Counted from the first letter of the stretch, positions 1 to 9,952 are shown. The stretch is DNA of 64,000 bases from Stutzerimonas kunmingensis (GCF_021432085.1 NZ_CP090366.1:434001-498000), one strand, 5' to 3'. The notes: generated by a model not told the origin, from the letters alone. Numbers and translations are program-made.

Positions 1-1483
1 AGAGCAGCGCGGCGATCAGCAGCAGCAGCGGCAGGAAGAACAGCGGGCGTTCCTTCAGCCCGGCACCCAGCTCTTGCACCGCGGACAGCCAGGGCATCGC
101 CGCGAGCTGCGCCTTGAGTCGGCGAACCGAACCCTGCAGCCAGTCCAAATCAAGCGGCTTGTTGCTGGGAATCCAGAACATCTGCTCGTCGAGGGTATTG
201 CTAAGCGCGCTGGCGGTGTCCTGCAGCTGCTTCTGGTTGAGCTGCAGGGTGATCGAGGCGTTGAGCAGTGAGTCCAGCTCACGGTTGAGTCGGTCGAGCA
301 GCTCGCTGCGGGTGGTGGCCAGGTCGAGCAGGGTGCGGCGCAGTTCGGGGGTCACTTCCTCCTCTTTCTGCTCGGCCAGCAGCTGGTCGACATAGGCGGC
401 GGCATTGCCCGCGGCTTCACGGCGCTGGTTGAGCTCGAACTGATAGAGACGGATATCGGCGATTTCGTCGGCGAGGTCCTTGTCCAGCTGCAGGCTCGGC
501 AGCGCCTGTTTCTGCTGGTAAAGGATGCGCGACAGCAGCAGGCTGCCTTCGAGCACGGCGATCTGCTCCTCCAGCGCCTGATCGGTCTGGTTGAGGGTGT
601 CGAGCTGCTGGCGGGTCTGCAGGTTCTGCTGGTTCAGGCGGTTGAGGCGCTCGGTGGCCCGCAGCAGGTAGTCGGACAGCTTGAGGTTCTCGGCGCTTTC
701 GGCGGCGAGCAGCTTGTCCGAGCCGGCCTGCTGCACCCGCGCGGAGAACTCGGCGACGGTCTGCTCCGATTCGGCACGGCGCTTCTCGTTGATCAGCCCT
801 TGCAGGGCCTGGGTGTCCTGCTCGGCACGGGCGATGCGCTCGGCCAGCAGGTCGCGGCGGGCCTTGCCCAGGTCCTGCAGCAGGCTGTTGCCGGCCAGTT
901 CCTGGCGGCGCAGTTCGATCTGCGCGCCGAGCGAGGCGATCTCCGCCTCCAGCAGCGCGCGGCGTTCCTCGCTCAGTGGCTTGCCGGATTCGCGTCCGCC
1001 CTTGAGCAGGTTGTTGATTTCCTGGATGCGCGTCTGCGCCGTGCCGATCTGCGCCTGGGCGCGCTCGGGACGGGTCTGCGCGCTGATGATCATGCTGTTG
1101 GCGGCACTGAACTGCTTCTGCCATTCGGACAGCTCCTCGACCCGCGCGCTCAGGCGCTGCTCGAGTGCCTCCACCGACTGGCTGGCATAGCGCTTGGCGG
1201 GGTCTTCGTCCGGGCTGGCCTTGAGTTTCGCCAGCTCGCGCTGAGCCTCGGTGATTTCCTTCGGCGCCTGCGCCAGCTGCGCTTTCAGTTCGGCGAGGCG
1301 GGTTTCGCTGGTCGCGGCCTGCTCGCTCATGCGCCGGGTCTGCTCGTCCAGCGAGGGTTGTGCGGATTTCGTTTCGCCTTCGCTGGCGGGTGGGGTGCCC
1401 GTCAGGCTGTCCAGTGATTGAGCATGCAGGGGGGCGACAAACAGGCAGAACGTCGAGAGCAACAGGGCGCGCAGAAGGGACAT
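1..1483 (-). CDS. mscK: MscK/KefA-like mechanosensitive channel, N-terminal part
   Basis: The gene runs off the left edge, so only about the first 494 residues are present. It starts at an ATG (complement of 1481-1483) with a hydrophobic signal sequence ending near LHAQS. A very long Ala/Gln/Glu/Leu-rich region predicted to be coiled coil follows, and a hydrophobic segment (FFLPLLLLIAALL) appears at the cut edge. This is the architecture of the large periplasmic domain of KefA/MscK channels, which release ions on hypo-osmotic shock and sit in the inner membrane. The MscS pore domain lies outside the window, so assignment rests on layout and on the neighbouring K+/H+-type antiporter. Other large MscS relatives (MscM/YjeP) are possible. 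Confidence 0.7.
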   Translation of the reverse strand, partial: MSLLRALLLSTFCLFVAPLHAQSLDSLTGTPPASEGETKSAQPSLDEQTRRMSEQAATSETRLAELKAQLAQAPKEITEAQRELAKLKASPDEDPAKRYASQSVEALEQRLSARVEELSEWQKQFSAANSMIISAQTRPERAQAQIGTAQTRIQEINNLLKGGRESGKPLSEERRALLEAEIASLGAQIELRRQELAGNSLLQDLGKARRDLLAERIARAEQDTQALQGLINEKRRAESEQTVAEFSARVQQAGSDKLLAAESAENLKLSDYLLRATERLNRLNQQNLQTRQQLDTLNQTDQALEEQIAVLEGSLLLSRILYQQKQALPSLQLDKDLADEIADIRLYQFELNQRREAAGNAAAYVDQLLAEQKEEEVTPELRRTLLDLATTRSELLDRLNRELDSLLNASITLQLNQKQLQDTASALSNTLDEQMFWIPSNKPLDLDWLQGSVRRLKAQLAAMPWLSAVQELGAGLKERPLFFLPLLLLIAALL

Positions 1484-1611
1484 GGGGGCAGTGACGCAGC
1501 GGATGACCAGAAAGTGCGAAAGTCTACGGGCTGCGCCTGTCCAGCGCGAGTACCGCGCAACCGGTCGAGTGATGAGCGGTGAGGCCGCGTCATCCGCCGG
1601 CCATGGTGGCT

Positions 1612-3357
1612 TTAGAACATCAGCTGTGGGCCTGGCTTGTCACCTTCCGGAAACTTCAGGCCGACCTTGCGCACTTCGCCGGCCTCCATTGCTGCCACGG
1701 TCCAGGTCAGCCCGTTCCATTCGATCTGGTCGCCCACCACCGGATTGCCATTGACCTGCTCGGCCATGAAGTTGCCGATGGTCTGGTTGCCGTCCACATC
1801 GCCGAGCTTGAGGCCGTAGAGCGCGGTGATGGCGCTGAGCTGGGCGTCGGCCTCGAGGATGAAGTCGCCGAAGAAACGCAGGTCCTGGCCGCGCTTGGGT
1901 GCCTGGCTGAACAGCTTGCCGAGGGCTGGCAGGTCTTCGTCATGACCGATCACGCAGAGGATATCGTCCACCTGCAGCCGCGTGCTGCCGGACGGGTGCA
2001 GCAGATTCTTGCCGCGGAAGAGGGCGGCGATGCGCGTGCCGGGTGGCATCTTCAGTTCGCGCAGGGCGGCACCGACGCACCATTTGCTGGCGCTCAGGCG
2101 GTAGACGAACATTTCCCACTGGCTGGTGGCGTGCACCTGCAGGCCCGTACGCGAAACCGGCATGGGCGACGGCGGTACCTCGACCTTGGCCTTCTTCGCC
2201 GCCCAGGCCAGCGTCGAACCCTGCAGCAGCAGCGACACCAGGACAATGAAGAACGCCACATTGAAGAACAGCTGGGCGTTTTCCAGCCCGGCCATCAGCG
2301 GGAATACCGCGAGGATCACCGGCACCGCACCACGCAGGCCGATCCAGGAGATGAACAGGCGCTCGCGCAGGTGGAAGCTGCGGAACGGCAACAGGCTGAC
2401 GAACACCGCCAGCGGGCGGGCGAACAGGATCATCCACAGCGACAGCGCCAGTGCCGGCAGGGCGATGGGCAAGAGTTCGCTGGGGGTGAGCAGCAGGCCG
2501 AGCACGAGGAACATGCCGATCTGGCTGAGCCAGGCCAGGCCGTCGAACATGTGCAGGATGCCGTGGCGGTTGCGGATCGGCCGGTTACCCAGCAGCAGAC
2601 CGCAGACGTAGATGGCGAGGATGCCGCTGCCGCCGATGGCGCCGGACAGGGCGAAGATCATCAGGCCGCCGGCCACTGCCAGCAGCGGGTAGAGCCCGTC
2701 GGCTACCGACAGCCGGTTGATCAGCTGCAGCAGCAGCCAGCCGCCAGCCAGACCGAGCACGGTGCCTATACCGAACTGTTGCAGCAGAGTCAGCAGGAAG
2801 TCCCAGCCGAAGGTGGTCTGCCCGGCGAGCAGCATGTCGATCAGCGCGACGGTAAGGAACATCGCCATCGGGTCGTTGCTGCCCGACTCGATTTCCAGCG
2901 TCGAACCGACCCGCTCGTTCAGGCCCTTGCCGTTGAGCAGGTTGAACACCACGGCGGCATCGGTGGAGCCGACGATCGCGCCGATAAGCAGGCCCTGCAG
3001 CAGCGGCAAATCGAACAGCCAGGCAGCGGCCAGCCCGGTAAAGCCGGAGGTGATCGCCACGCCCAGGGTCGCCAGCGAGAACGCCGGTTTCAGGGCCACG
3101 CGGAAGGTTGCGGTACGGGTACGCATGCCACCGTCGAGGAGAATCACCGCCAGCGCCAGGTTGCTGATGACGAAGGCCAGCTGATAGTCCTCGAAGACGA
3201 TACCGCCTACGCCATCGACCCCGGCAAGCATCCCGACGCCGAGGAAAATCACCAGGATCGGCACGCCGAGACGCGCCGAAAGGGAACTCATCAGGATGCT
3301 CGCCGCCACCAACAAGGCACCGATAAAGAACAGGTGGTTGATGTTGCCGACGTCCAA
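1612..3357 (-). CDS. cvrA: CPA1-family cation/proton antiporter (CvrA/NhaP2)
   Basis: The 581-residue inner-membrane protein has about 12 hydrophobic segments over residues 1-390. It contains the CPA1 signature around [16 protein letters not shown] followed by SGSNDPMAM, whose Asp residues belong to the ion-binding region. The soluble tail carries a TrkA-C-like domain (about 400-480) and a CorC/HlyC-type domain at the end, the arrangement of K+/H+ antiporter NhaP2/CvrA. These exchange K+ or Na+ for protons in volume and pH control. The best start is a TTG (complement of 3355-3357) preceded by GGAG seven bases upstream; no ATG is available at that point. It sits between a mechanosensitive channel and an acyl-CoA dehydrogenase on the same strand, the order I recall for Pseudomonas. 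Confidence 0.85.
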   Translation of the reverse strand: MDVGNINHLFFIGALLVAASILMSSLSARLGVPILVIFLGVGMLAGVDGVGGIVFEDYQLAFVISNLALAVILLDGGMRTRTATFRVALKPAFSLATLGVAITSGFTGLAAAWLFDLPLLQGLLIGAIVGSTDAAVVFNLLNGKGLNERVGSTLEIESGSNDPMAMFLTVALIDMLLAGQTTFGWDFLLTLLQQFGIGTVLGLAGGWLLLQLINRLSVADGLYPLLAVAGGLMIFALSGAIGGSGILAIYVCGLLLGNRPIRNRHGILHMFDGLAWLSQIGMFLVLGLLLTPSELLPIALPALALSLWMILFARPLAVFVSLLPFRSFHLRERLFISWIGLRGAVPVILAVFPLMAGLENAQLFFNVAFFIVLVSLLLQGSTLAWAAKKAKVEVPPSPMPVSRTGLQVHATSQWEMFVYRLSASKWCVGAALRELKMPPGTRIAALFRGKNLLHPSGSTRLQVDDILCVIGHDEDLPALGKLFSQAPKRGQDLRFFGDFILEADAQLSAITALYGLKLGDVDGNQTIGNFMAEQVNGNPVVGDQIEWNGLTWTVAAMEAGEVRKVGLKFPEGDKPGPQLMF

Positions 3358-3441
3358 ATGAAGTCTCCGCTAGAGAAAGCTGCCGCGTGCCCATGCACGG
3401 GATATGCCAGCGATTCTAACCTGATGATTTGACAGCCTGTC

Positions 3442-3468
3442 AAAAAAACGCCCCGCAGGAGCGGGGCG
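3442..3468 (-). terminator. Rho-independent terminator of the acyl-CoA dehydrogenase gene
   Basis: An 8-bp stem, CGCCCCGC/GCGGGGCG (3449-3456 with 3461-3468), has a 4-base loop. On the minus strand it is followed by seven T residues (A-run 3442-3448). It lies just past the stop of the acyl-CoA dehydrogenase gene at 3493. Confidence 0.9.
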
Positions 3469-3492
3469 CTGTTACAGCATGTGCGGCACGCT

Positions 3493-5295
3493 CTAGAACC
3501 AGGCGTCCTGCATCGTCAGGCAGGTGTCGTCGCGTGCTTCGAGGACGGCCAGCTCGTGCGCGCAAGCCGGCACTTCCCAGGTCAGAAAGTAGCGCGCGGC
3601 CTGCAGCTTGCCACGGTAGAAGTCCGCATCCGCCGGATTGCCTTCGGCCAGCCCGCGTTCGGCGCGCAGTGCCTGCTCCAGCCAGCGCCAGCCGATCACT
3701 GCATGGCCGAACACCTTCAGGTACAGCGCCGAGTTGGCCAGCGCCTGGTTGACCTTGCCGGCTGCCAGATCGCCGAGCAGCGCCTGGGTCACGCTGGTGA
3801 GGCGGGCGATGTGCTGCTCCAGTGGCTGGCGCAGTGCGGTCAGCGAGTCGTACTCGGCGGCGCGTGCGCAGCTGGCCTGGATCAACCCGAGCAGCTGGCG
3901 CAGGCCGGCACCCTTGTTCTGCATCAGCTTGCGGCCGAGCAGGTCCAGCGACTGGATGCCGTGGGTGCCTTCGTGGATCGGATTGAGGCGGTTGTCGCGG
4001 TAGTACTGTTCCACCGGGTACTCGCGGGTGTAGCCATGCCCGCCGAGAATCTGGATGGCCAGCTCGTTGGCCTTCAGGCAGTACTCCGACGGCCAGGATT
4101 TGACGATCGGCGTCAGCAGGTCGAGCAGTTCGCCGGCGTTGCGCCGCTCCTCGTCGCTCTCGGCGGTGTGCTCGTCGTCCACCAGGCGTGCCGAGTACAG
4201 GCCGAGATCGAAGGCGCCTTCGACATAGGCCTTCTGCATCAGCAGCATGCGCTTGACGTCGGTGTGCTCGATTATCGGCACCTGGGTCGAGGCCGGGTCC
4301 TTGCCGTCCGGCAGGCGGCCCTGCGGGCGCTCGCGGGCGTAGTTCAGCGAGTAGAGGTAGCCGGCGTAGCCGAGCATGATCGCGCCCATGCCGACGCCGA
4401 TGCGCGCCTCGTTCATCATCTGGAACATGTAGGCCAGGCCCTTGTGCGGTTCTCCTACCAGATAGCCGACGCAGTTGCCGTTGTCGCCGAAGTTCAGCGC
4501 CGTGCTGGTGGTGCCGCGCCAACCCATCTTGTGGAACAGGCCGGCCAGCAGCACGTCGTTGCGCTCGCCCAGCGAGCCGTCGTCGTTGACCAGGAACTTC
4601 GGCACGATGAACAGGCTGATGCCCTTTACCCCGGGCGGCGCGTCCGGCAGCTTGGCCAGCACCATGTGCACGATGTTTTCCGACAGCGGGTGGTCGCCGC
4701 CGGAAATGAAGATCTTGTTGCCCTTGAGGCGATAGCTGCCGTCACCGGCCGGTTCGGCGCGGGTGCGGATGTCCGACAGCGACGAGCCGGCATGCGGCTC
4801 GGTGAGTGCCATGGTGCCGAAGAAGCGGCCCTCGAGCATCGGCTGCAGGAAGCGCTGCTTCTGCTCGTCGGAGCCGAAGGCCTCGATCAGGTGCGAGGCG
4901 CCCATGCTCAGCATTGGGTAGGAGCTGGTGGCGATGTTGGCCGACTGGAAATGCGCGAAGCAGGCCCGCGACAGCAGATTCGGCAGCTGCATGCCGCCGT
5001 CGTCGAAGCTGCGTTGCGCGTTGTGAAAGCCCGCCTCGATGAAGGCGTCCACGGCCGGCTTGACCTCGGGAATCAGCACCGCTTCGCCGTTGACGTACTG
5101 CGGCTCGTGCTCGTCGGACTTGCGGTTGTGCGGTGCGAAGTATTTCTCGGCGATGGTGCGCGCGGTGCCGATGGCGGCGTCGAAGGTTTCGCGGCTGTGA
5201 TCGGCGAAGTGCTCGCGGCGGGTCAGGGCCTCGGCGTCCAGCACTTCGTAGAGTTCGAATGCCAGGTTACGCGGGCAGAGCAGGGTCTCGGTCAT
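3493..5295 (-). CDS. Acyl-CoA dehydrogenase (long, 600 aa, FadE-type)
   Basis: This is an FAD-dependent acyl-CoA dehydrogenase of the long Pseudomonas type, which oxidises acyl-CoA to trans-2-enoyl-CoA in the first step of beta-oxidation. Visible signatures are FGTMALTEPHAGSSLSDIRT (FAD/substrate loop), the GNKIFISGGDHPLSENIVHM beta domain, and GGHGYTREYPVEQYYRD in the C-terminal helical domain, followed by the extra C-terminal extension typical of about 600-aa members. The start is ATG at 5295, six bases after GGAGG; a TTG two codons upstream would touch the ribosome binding site. It is monocistronic, with its own terminator. It shares domain order with the dehydrogenases at 22235 and 25632 but is clearly divergent from them. 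Substrate chain length cannot be told from sequence. Confidence 0.9.
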   Translation of the reverse strand: MTETLLCPRNLAFELYEVLDAEALTRREHFADHSRETFDAAIGTARTIAEKYFAPHNRKSDEHEPQYVNGEAVLIPEVKPAVDAFIEAGFHNAQRSFDDGGMQLPNLLSRACFAHFQSANIATSSYPMLSMGASHLIEAFGSDEQKQRFLQPMLEGRFFGTMALTEPHAGSSLSDIRTRAEPAGDGSYRLKGNKIFISGGDHPLSENIVHMVLAKLPDAPPGVKGISLFIVPKFLVNDDGSLGERNDVLLAGLFHKMGWRGTTSTALNFGDNGNCVGYLVGEPHKGLAYMFQMMNEARIGVGMGAIMLGYAGYLYSLNYARERPQGRLPDGKDPASTQVPIIEHTDVKRMLLMQKAYVEGAFDLGLYSARLVDDEHTAESDEERRNAGELLDLLTPIVKSWPSEYCLKANELAIQILGGHGYTREYPVEQYYRDNRLNPIHEGTHGIQSLDLLGRKLMQNKGAGLRQLLGLIQASCARAAEYDSLTALRQPLEQHIARLTSVTQALLGDLAAGKVNQALANSALYLKVFGHAVIGWRWLEQALRAERGLAEGNPADADFYRGKLQAARYFLTWEVPACAHELAVLEARDDTCLTMQDAWF

Positions 5296-5397
5296 GGTCA
5301 ACCTCCGTTTTTATCGGCCCGAGTCTAAGGACCGCGGTTTTCCATTGCCTAGCTTCATCCATTGCACTGATGAAGCGTCAACACGGGGTCGCTCCAT

Positions 5398-6288
5398 TCA
5401 GCCGAACAGCTGGCGCATGAGCGCGGCCAGTTCGCCATCGCCCAGGCCGGCGGCATCAAGATGGCTGAGGGCGGCCTCTCGATGGGTTGCCAGCTGCTGC
5501 TCTGCCGCCTGCTGGCCAAGCAGCGAGACCACGGTCACCTTGGCCTGGTCCTGCTGGCAGTCCTTGCCGGTCTGTTCGGGCGTCAGGCCATCGGCGATAT
5601 CGTCGAGCAGCTGAAACGCCAGGCCCAGTTCGTTGGCAAAGCCTTGCAGATGGCGTGTCCGCGTCCGCTCAGCCCCCGCGAGCAGGGCGGCAACTTCCAA
5701 TGCGGCGGTGAACAGCGAGCCGGTTTTCAGCTGATTGGTGGCAATCACCGCATCGAGCTGCTGCGCTTCTTGTGCGCCATGCAGGTCGCGAAATTGCCCA
5801 CGCACCAGGCCCTGCGCACCGACCGCTCGCGCCAGTGTGGCCACCGCGTCGTTGCGCTGCCTGGGGGTGAGCCTGGGCGCGGTGGCGGTTATGCCATAGG
5901 CATGGCTGAGCAGTGCGACCGAGGCGAGCACGGCGACATCCTCGCCGAAACGCAGATGAATGGTCGGCTGGCCGCGCCGCAGGCTGGCGTTGTCCATGCA
6001 TGGCATGTCGTCGAGAAACAGCGAGGCGGCGTGGATCATCTCCAGCGCACATGCCGGGTCCAGGCCGATATCGGGGTCGACGCCGAGATCTCCCAGCGCC
6101 AGCAGCAACAACAGTGGCCTGATTCGTTTGCCGGGAGCGAGGGTGCCTTCACGTAACGCCAGCGTGACCTTGTCCAGCTCCGACTCGGGTCGCGGCAGGC
6201 GCATGGCCAGGCGCTCGTCGACCTGTCGCCGCAGGCGTAGCAGGCTGTCGCATTGCGGAAGCGGGAGGGTGGAATTCTGCGTTTGCAT
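5398..6288 (-). CDS. crtE: Geranylgeranyl diphosphate synthase CrtE
   Basis: This 296-residue trans-isoprenyl diphosphate synthase carries both Asp-rich motifs, DDMPCMD (about residue 92) and DDIAD (about residue 230), plus GKRIRP near the N-terminus. It would condense isopentenyl diphosphate onto farnesyl diphosphate to make C20 geranylgeranyl diphosphate for phytoene synthesis. It is not IspA by context: it lies divergently from idi and the crtXYIB genes across a 158-bp spacer. In the enterobacterial clusters I know, crtE is co-directional with idi and crtX, so the reversal here is unusual. The C-terminus is ordinary, with the stop next to the dehydrogenase promoter region. Confidence 0.9.
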   Translation of the reverse strand: MQTQNSTLPLPQCDSLLRLRRQVDERLAMRLPRPESELDKVTLALREGTLAPGKRIRPLLLLLALGDLGVDPDIGLDPACALEMIHAASLFLDDMPCMDNASLRRGQPTIHLRFGEDVAVLASVALLSHAYGITATAPRLTPRQRNDAVATLARAVGAQGLVRGQFRDLHGAQEAQQLDAVIATNQLKTGSLFTAALEVAALLAGAERTRTRHLQGFANELGLAFQLLDDIADGLTPEQTGKDCQQDQAKVTVVSLLGQQAAEQQLATHREAALSHLDAAGLGDGELAALMRQLFG

Positions 6289-6327
6289 GGCGGTGCCCTT
6301 GCTGGCGCCTCAGTTCGAGCACCAGGG

Positions 6328-6377
6328 TTGTGCAATGTTGTACAACGATTGGACGTTATGACAAAAACCTGTACAAC
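6328..6377. promoter_or_regulatory. Divergent crtE/idi promoter with repeated TTGTRCAA operator-like sites
   Basis: TTGTGCAATG (6328-6337) is directly followed by TTGTACAACG (6338-6347), a 10-bp tandem repeat of palindromic TTGTRCAA. A third copy, TGTACAA, is at 6370-6376. Candidate promoters overlap: for idi, TTGGAC (6349-6354) and TACAAC (6372-6377) with 17-bp spacing; for crtE on the minus strand, TTGTAC (complement of 6371-6376) and TCCAAT (complement of 6348-6353), also 17 bp. TGTACA half-sites are typical of MerR-family light/B12-responsive LitR/CarH/PplR carotenoid regulators. No such regulator gene is in the window, so the regulator is inference. Confidence 0.45.
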
Positions 6378-6446
6378 TCGTTGCCATCGCATAGCACTTT
6401 TTTCAGGGCGTCACGTCCAAACAAGTCTTCCCGGGAGCCGATTTCC

Positions 6447-7487
6447 ATGAGCAAACAATCGTTGGTCAGCCGCAAAAACGATCATCTGGATATCGTCCTG
6501 GACCCGACGCGGGCAGCCGGTGCGACGGGTACCGGTTTCGGCGCATTTCGCTTTGAGCACTGCGCCCTGCCCGAGTTGCACCTTGATGAGATCGACCTGC
6601 ATAGCGCGCTGTTCGGGCGCCAGCTGCGGGCGCCGCTGCTGATCAGCTCGATGACTGGCGGCGCCGCACGTTCTGCTGCGATTAATGCGCACCTGGCGGA
6701 AGCCGCGCAACACTTGGGTATCGCCATGGCGGTGGGTTCGCAGCGGGTTGCGCTTGAAACCGCGGGAGATCAGGGCCTGACCGTGCAGCTGCGCCAGCTG
6801 GCGCCGGACATCCTCCTGCTGGCCAACTTCGGTGCCGCGCAGCTGGTACGCGGCTACGGTGTGGACGAGGCGCGGCGGGCGGTCGAGATGATCGATGGCG
6901 ATGCGCTGATCGTGCACCTGAACCCGCTGCAGGAAGCGGTGCAGCCGGGTGGCGACCGTGATTGGCGAGGCGTGCTGCGGGCGATCGAAGCGCTTGCCAG
7001 CCGCCTGGCCGCGCCTGTGGTGATCAAGGAAGTCGGTGCCGGCATATCCGCGACGGTGGCACGGCAGCTGGTCGACGCCGGCGTCGCCGCCATCGATGTC
7101 GCCGGTTCCGGCGGGACCAGCTGGGCCGCGGTGGAAGCCGAGCGCGCCAGCGATGTCAGCCAACGTGCGATCGCCCAGGCCTTCGCCGATTGGGGCATCC
7201 CCACGGCGCAGGCGCTGCAGGCCGTGCGCAAGGCCTGCCCGGATACGCCGCTGATCGCCTCCGGAGGCATTCGCGACGGCGTGGAGGCGGCCAAGGCGAT
7301 CTGCCTGGGCGCCGATCTGGTCGGGCAGGCAGCGGGCGTGCTGCAAGCCGCGATGCTGAGCAGTGAGGCGGTGGTCAAGCACTTCGAAGTGCTGATCGAG
7401 CAGCTGCGCATCGCCTGCTTCTGTACAGGTTCGGCCGGCCTCGCGGAGCTGCGGCAGGCGCGGCTGCTGCAAGTGCCCACTGCCTGA
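6447..7487 (+). CDS. idi: Type 2 isopentenyl-diphosphate delta-isomerase
   Basis: This 346-residue FMN/NADPH-dependent (type 2, Fni) isomerase interconverts isopentenyl and dimethylallyl diphosphate, balancing substrate for CrtE. Motifs seen are RKNDHLDI near the N-terminus, SSMTGG, MAVGSQR, the flavin-binding [12 protein letters not shown] and [19 protein letters not shown] near the C-terminus, giving a TIM-barrel of normal family length. The ATG at 6447 follows GGGAG; an upstream GTG at 6330 would extend into the promoter and is rejected. It is the first gene of a tightly packed idi-crtX-crtY-crtI-crtB unit. A type 2 idi inside the cluster is the arrangement of Pantoea-like carotenoid islands. 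Confidence 0.93.
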   Translation: MSKQSLVSRKNDHLDIVLDPTRAAGATGTGFGAFRFEHCALPELHLDEIDLHSALFGRQLRAPLLISSMTGGAARSAAINAHLAEAAQHLGIAMAVGSQRVALETAGDQGLTVQLRQLAPDILLLANFGAAQLVRGYGVDEARRAVEMIDGDALIVHLNPLQEAVQPGGDRDWRGVLRAIEALASRLAAPVVIKEVGAGISATVARQLVDAGVAAIDVAGSGGTSWAAVEAERASDVSQRAIAQAFADWGIPTAQALQAVRKACPDTPLIASGGIRDGVEAAKAICLGADLVGQAAGVLQAAMLSSEAVVKHFEVLIEQLRIACFCTGSAGLAELRQARLLQVPTA

Positions 7488-7506
7488 TGCCGGGCAGAGC
7501 CGCCAG

Positions 7507-8793
7507 ATGACTCATTTCGCGGCAATCGCGCCGCCCTTTCTCAGCCACCTGCGCGCGTTCGAAGCAGTCGCCTGGGCGCTGACGCAGCGAGGCCACCGAG
7601 TGACTTTCGTCCAGCAGGCCGATGCCGCCGAGCTGTTGACGTTGCCCTCGGCCGGATTCGCCGCCATCGGCGCCGAGTCCCATCCGCCGGGCAGCCTGGC
7701 TGCGGTGGTCCGCCGCGCCGCGCAACCGGGGCCTTTCGGTATCCGCCGGGTCATCGCCGACATGGCGGCGAGCACTGCATTGTTCTGTCGCGAGGCGCCG
7801 GGCATGCTGCGTTCGCTGAAGGTCGACGCCGTGCTGGCCGATCAGATGGAGCCAGCGGGCGCGCTGGTGGCCGAGCATCTTGGCCTGCCGTTCGTTTCCA
7901 TTGCCTGCGCCCTGCCGTTCAATCGCGAGCCGCTGGTGCCCTTGCCGGTGATGCCCTGGCGCTACCGGGCGACCGACTGGGGCGAGCAGCTCAACCTGCA
8001 CAGCAGTCGTGTCTACGACCGCCTGATGCGCCCCCACGCCGAGGTGATCCAGCACTACTGTCAGGCGTTCGGCCTGGCGCCGCGCTCGACCTTGAGCGAG
8101 TGCCTGTCGCCCCTGCTGCAGATCAGCCAGACGGTGCCTGGCTTCGACTTTCCGCGCCGCCAGCTTCCGGCGCACTTCCACGGGCTCGGGCCGTTGCGTC
8201 GCCCGCTGCACGGCGAAGCCGAGCTGAACCTGCCAATCGATCCGACGCGGCCGTTCGTCTTCGCCTCGCTGGGCACCCTGCAGGGACATCGCTATACCTT
8301 GCTGCGCAATATCGCCCGCGCCTGCAAGCCACTCGGCGTACAGCTGTTGATCGCCCATTGCGGCGGGTTGAATGCCGCGCAAGCGGCGCGGCTGCAGGAT
8401 GAGGGCGCGCATTGGGTCACCGACTTCGCACCCCAGCGGGCGGCATTGGCCCGGGCTGCGGCGGTCATCACCCATGCCGGGCTGAATACCGTGCTCGATG
8501 CCCTGGAGGCCGGTGTGCCGATGCTGGCGTTGCCGATTGCCTTCGATCAGCCGGGTGTCGCAGCGCGTATCGAACATGCCGGCGTCGGCCTGCGCTTGCA
8601 GCCGCAGCTGGTGAGCCCGGCGCGGATCGGCCACGCATTGCAGCGGCTGTTGAACGAAGGCGAGTTTCGCCAGCGGGCGGCGCAACTGGGGGCAGAAGTG
8701 CGTGAGGCCGGTGGTGCGGTGCGTGCCGCCGAGCTGATCGAGGCTGCGCTCGGGACAGATGGACTACGACCGGAGGTGGCGAGTGGCGCTTGA
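7507..8793 (+). CDS. crtX: Zeaxanthin glucosyltransferase CrtX
   Basis: This 428-residue GT1-family glycosyltransferase would glucosylate the hydroxyls of zeaxanthin from UDP-glucose, giving a membrane-anchored mono- or diglucoside. The N-terminal acceptor half begins THFAAIAPPFLSHLRAFEAV. The C-terminal nucleotide-sugar half shows FVFASLGTLQGHRY, then VTDFAPQRAALARAAAVITH followed by AGLNTVLDALEAGVPMLALP, which is the UGT signature. It follows idi by 19 bases and its end overlaps the crtY start by 11 bases, so translation is probably coupled. Presence of both crtX and crtZ predicts zeaxanthin glucosides, not free beta-carotene, as end product. Confidence 0.92.
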   Translation: MTHFAAIAPPFLSHLRAFEAVAWALTQRGHRVTFVQQADAAELLTLPSAGFAAIGAESHPPGSLAAVVRRAAQPGPFGIRRVIADMAASTALFCREAPGMLRSLKVDAVLADQMEPAGALVAEHLGLPFVSIACALPFNREPLVPLPVMPWRYRATDWGEQLNLHSSRVYDRLMRPHAEVIQHYCQAFGLAPRSTLSECLSPLLQISQTVPGFDFPRRQLPAHFHGLGPLRRPLHGEAELNLPIDPTRPFVFASLGTLQGHRYTLLRNIARACKPLGVQLLIAHCGGLNAAQAARLQDEGAHWVTDFAPQRAALARAAAVITHAGLNTVLDALEAGVPMLALPIAFDQPGVAARIEHAGVGLRLQPQLVSPARIGHALQRLLNEGEFRQRAAQLGAEVREAGGAVRAAELIEAALGTDGLRPEVASGA

Positions 8794-9952
8794 TGCGGAC
8801 CTGATCCTGGTTGGCGGCGGGCTGGCCAACGGGCTCCTGGCCCTGCGCCTGCGTCAGCAGCGGCCCGATCTGCGCCTGCTGCTCGTCGAGCAGGGCGACA
8901 CCCTGGGCGGCAATCACACCTGGTCCTTTCACCAGCACGATCTGACGCCGGCTCAGCACCGTTGGCTGGAGCCCATGGTGGGCAAGCGCTGGCCCGGCTA
9001 TGAAGTGATCTTTCCCGACCTGCAGCGCCGGCTAGGCAGCGGTTACGCGAGCATCTTCTCGGAGCGCTTTCACCAGTACCTGATGCCAGAACTGAGCGAT
9101 GGCGTGCGTTTGCGCACGACCGTCGCCAGCGTGGAGTCACAAAGGGTGCGTCTGGGCTCGGGGGACATCCTGCAGGCCGGCGCGGTGATCGATGGACGCG
9201 GCGTGCGGCGGACCGGTCAGCTGGCGCTCGGCTTTCAGAAGTTTCTCGGCCAGGAACTGCGCCTGCAGCAGCCGCACGGCTTGCAGGAGCCGATCATCAT
9301 GGATGCCGGTGTCGCCCAGCACGATGGCTATCGCTTCGTCTATGTGCTGCCGCTGGATGCGGACACCCTGCTGATCGAAGACACCTATTACGCCGACGGC
9401 GCTACCGTGGCCCCGGATACGCTGCGCGACAACATCGGCAGCTACGCCAGTGCGTGCGGCTGGACCATCGCCGAAATGCTGCGCGAGGAGCAGGGCGTGC
9501 TGCCCATCGTCCTCTCCGGTGACCTGCCGGCGTTCTGGGACGAGGCGCGCGGCGTGCCGCAGACCGGGCTGTCCGCGGCGTTGTTCCATCCCACCACCGG
9601 CTACTCGCTGCCCGACGCGGTGCGTCTGGCCGATCACCTGATCGCGCTGGACCGCTGGGATGCCGGCAGCCTGTTCGAAGCGATCCGCGACTACTCGTTG
9701 GCGCAGTGGCGCCAGCGCGGCTTCTTCCGACTGCTCAATCGCATGCTGTTCATGGCCGGTCCGGCGGATCGCCGCTGGGCGGTGATGCAACGTTTCTATC
9801 GCCTGCGCGAACCGCTGATCCAGCGTTTCTATGCGGCCAAGCTGACCACCCGTGATCGCTTGCGCATCGTCTCGGGCAAACCTCCTGTTCCGCTCGGCGA
9901 AGCGCTGCGCGCGCTCGCCGCCCATGATCTGCATCGCAAGGATTACCGATGA
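8783..9952 (+). CDS. crtY: Lycopene beta-cyclase CrtY
   Basis: This 389-residue flavoprotein cyclises both ends of lycopene to beta-carotene. The N-terminus is a dinucleotide-binding fold (DLILVGGGLANGLLALRLR), followed by GGNHTWSFH and the conserved FHPTTGYSLPDAVRLAD near residue 280, both hallmark CrtY segments. I chose the GTG at 8783 because GGAGGT lies at 8772-8777, five bases upstream; an in-frame ATG at 8759 has no such site and would lengthen the overlap with crtX. The stop overlaps the crtI start (ATGA). Confidence 0.92.
   Translation: MALDADLILVGGGLANGLLALRLRQQRPDLRLLLVEQGDTLGGNHTWSFHQHDLTPAQHRWLEPMVGKRWPGYEVIFPDLQRRLGSGYASIFSERFHQYLMPELSDGVRLRTTVASVESQRVRLGSGDILQAGAVIDGRGVRRTGQLALGFQKFLGQELRLQQPHGLQEPIIMDAGVAQHDGYRFVYVLPLDADTLLIEDTYYADGATVAPDTLRDNIGSYASACGWTIAEMLREEQGVLPIVLSGDLPAFWDEARGVPQTGLSAALFHPTTGYSLPDAVRLADHLIALDRWDAGSLFEAIRDYSLAQWRQRGFFRLLNRMLFMAGPADRRWAVMQRFYRLREPLIQRFYAAKLTTRDRLRIVSGKPPVPLGEALRALAAHDLHRKDYR

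Noticed and set aside
1579-3432. 617-codon open frame on the + strand opposite the antiporter gene
   Set aside because: Its product is rich in Gln/His/Arg/Glu with no fold signals; the minus strand encodes a clear CPA1 antiporter. It is a high-GC antisense shadow.
3481-5328. 615-codon + strand frame opposite the first acyl-CoA dehydrogenase
   Set aside because: Antisense shadow of an unmistakable dehydrogenase; no motif in the predicted product.
6330-6446. N-terminal extension of idi from a GTG
   Set aside because: Would translate the divergent promoter and repeats; the conserved Fni N-terminus starts at 6447 with a ribosome binding site.
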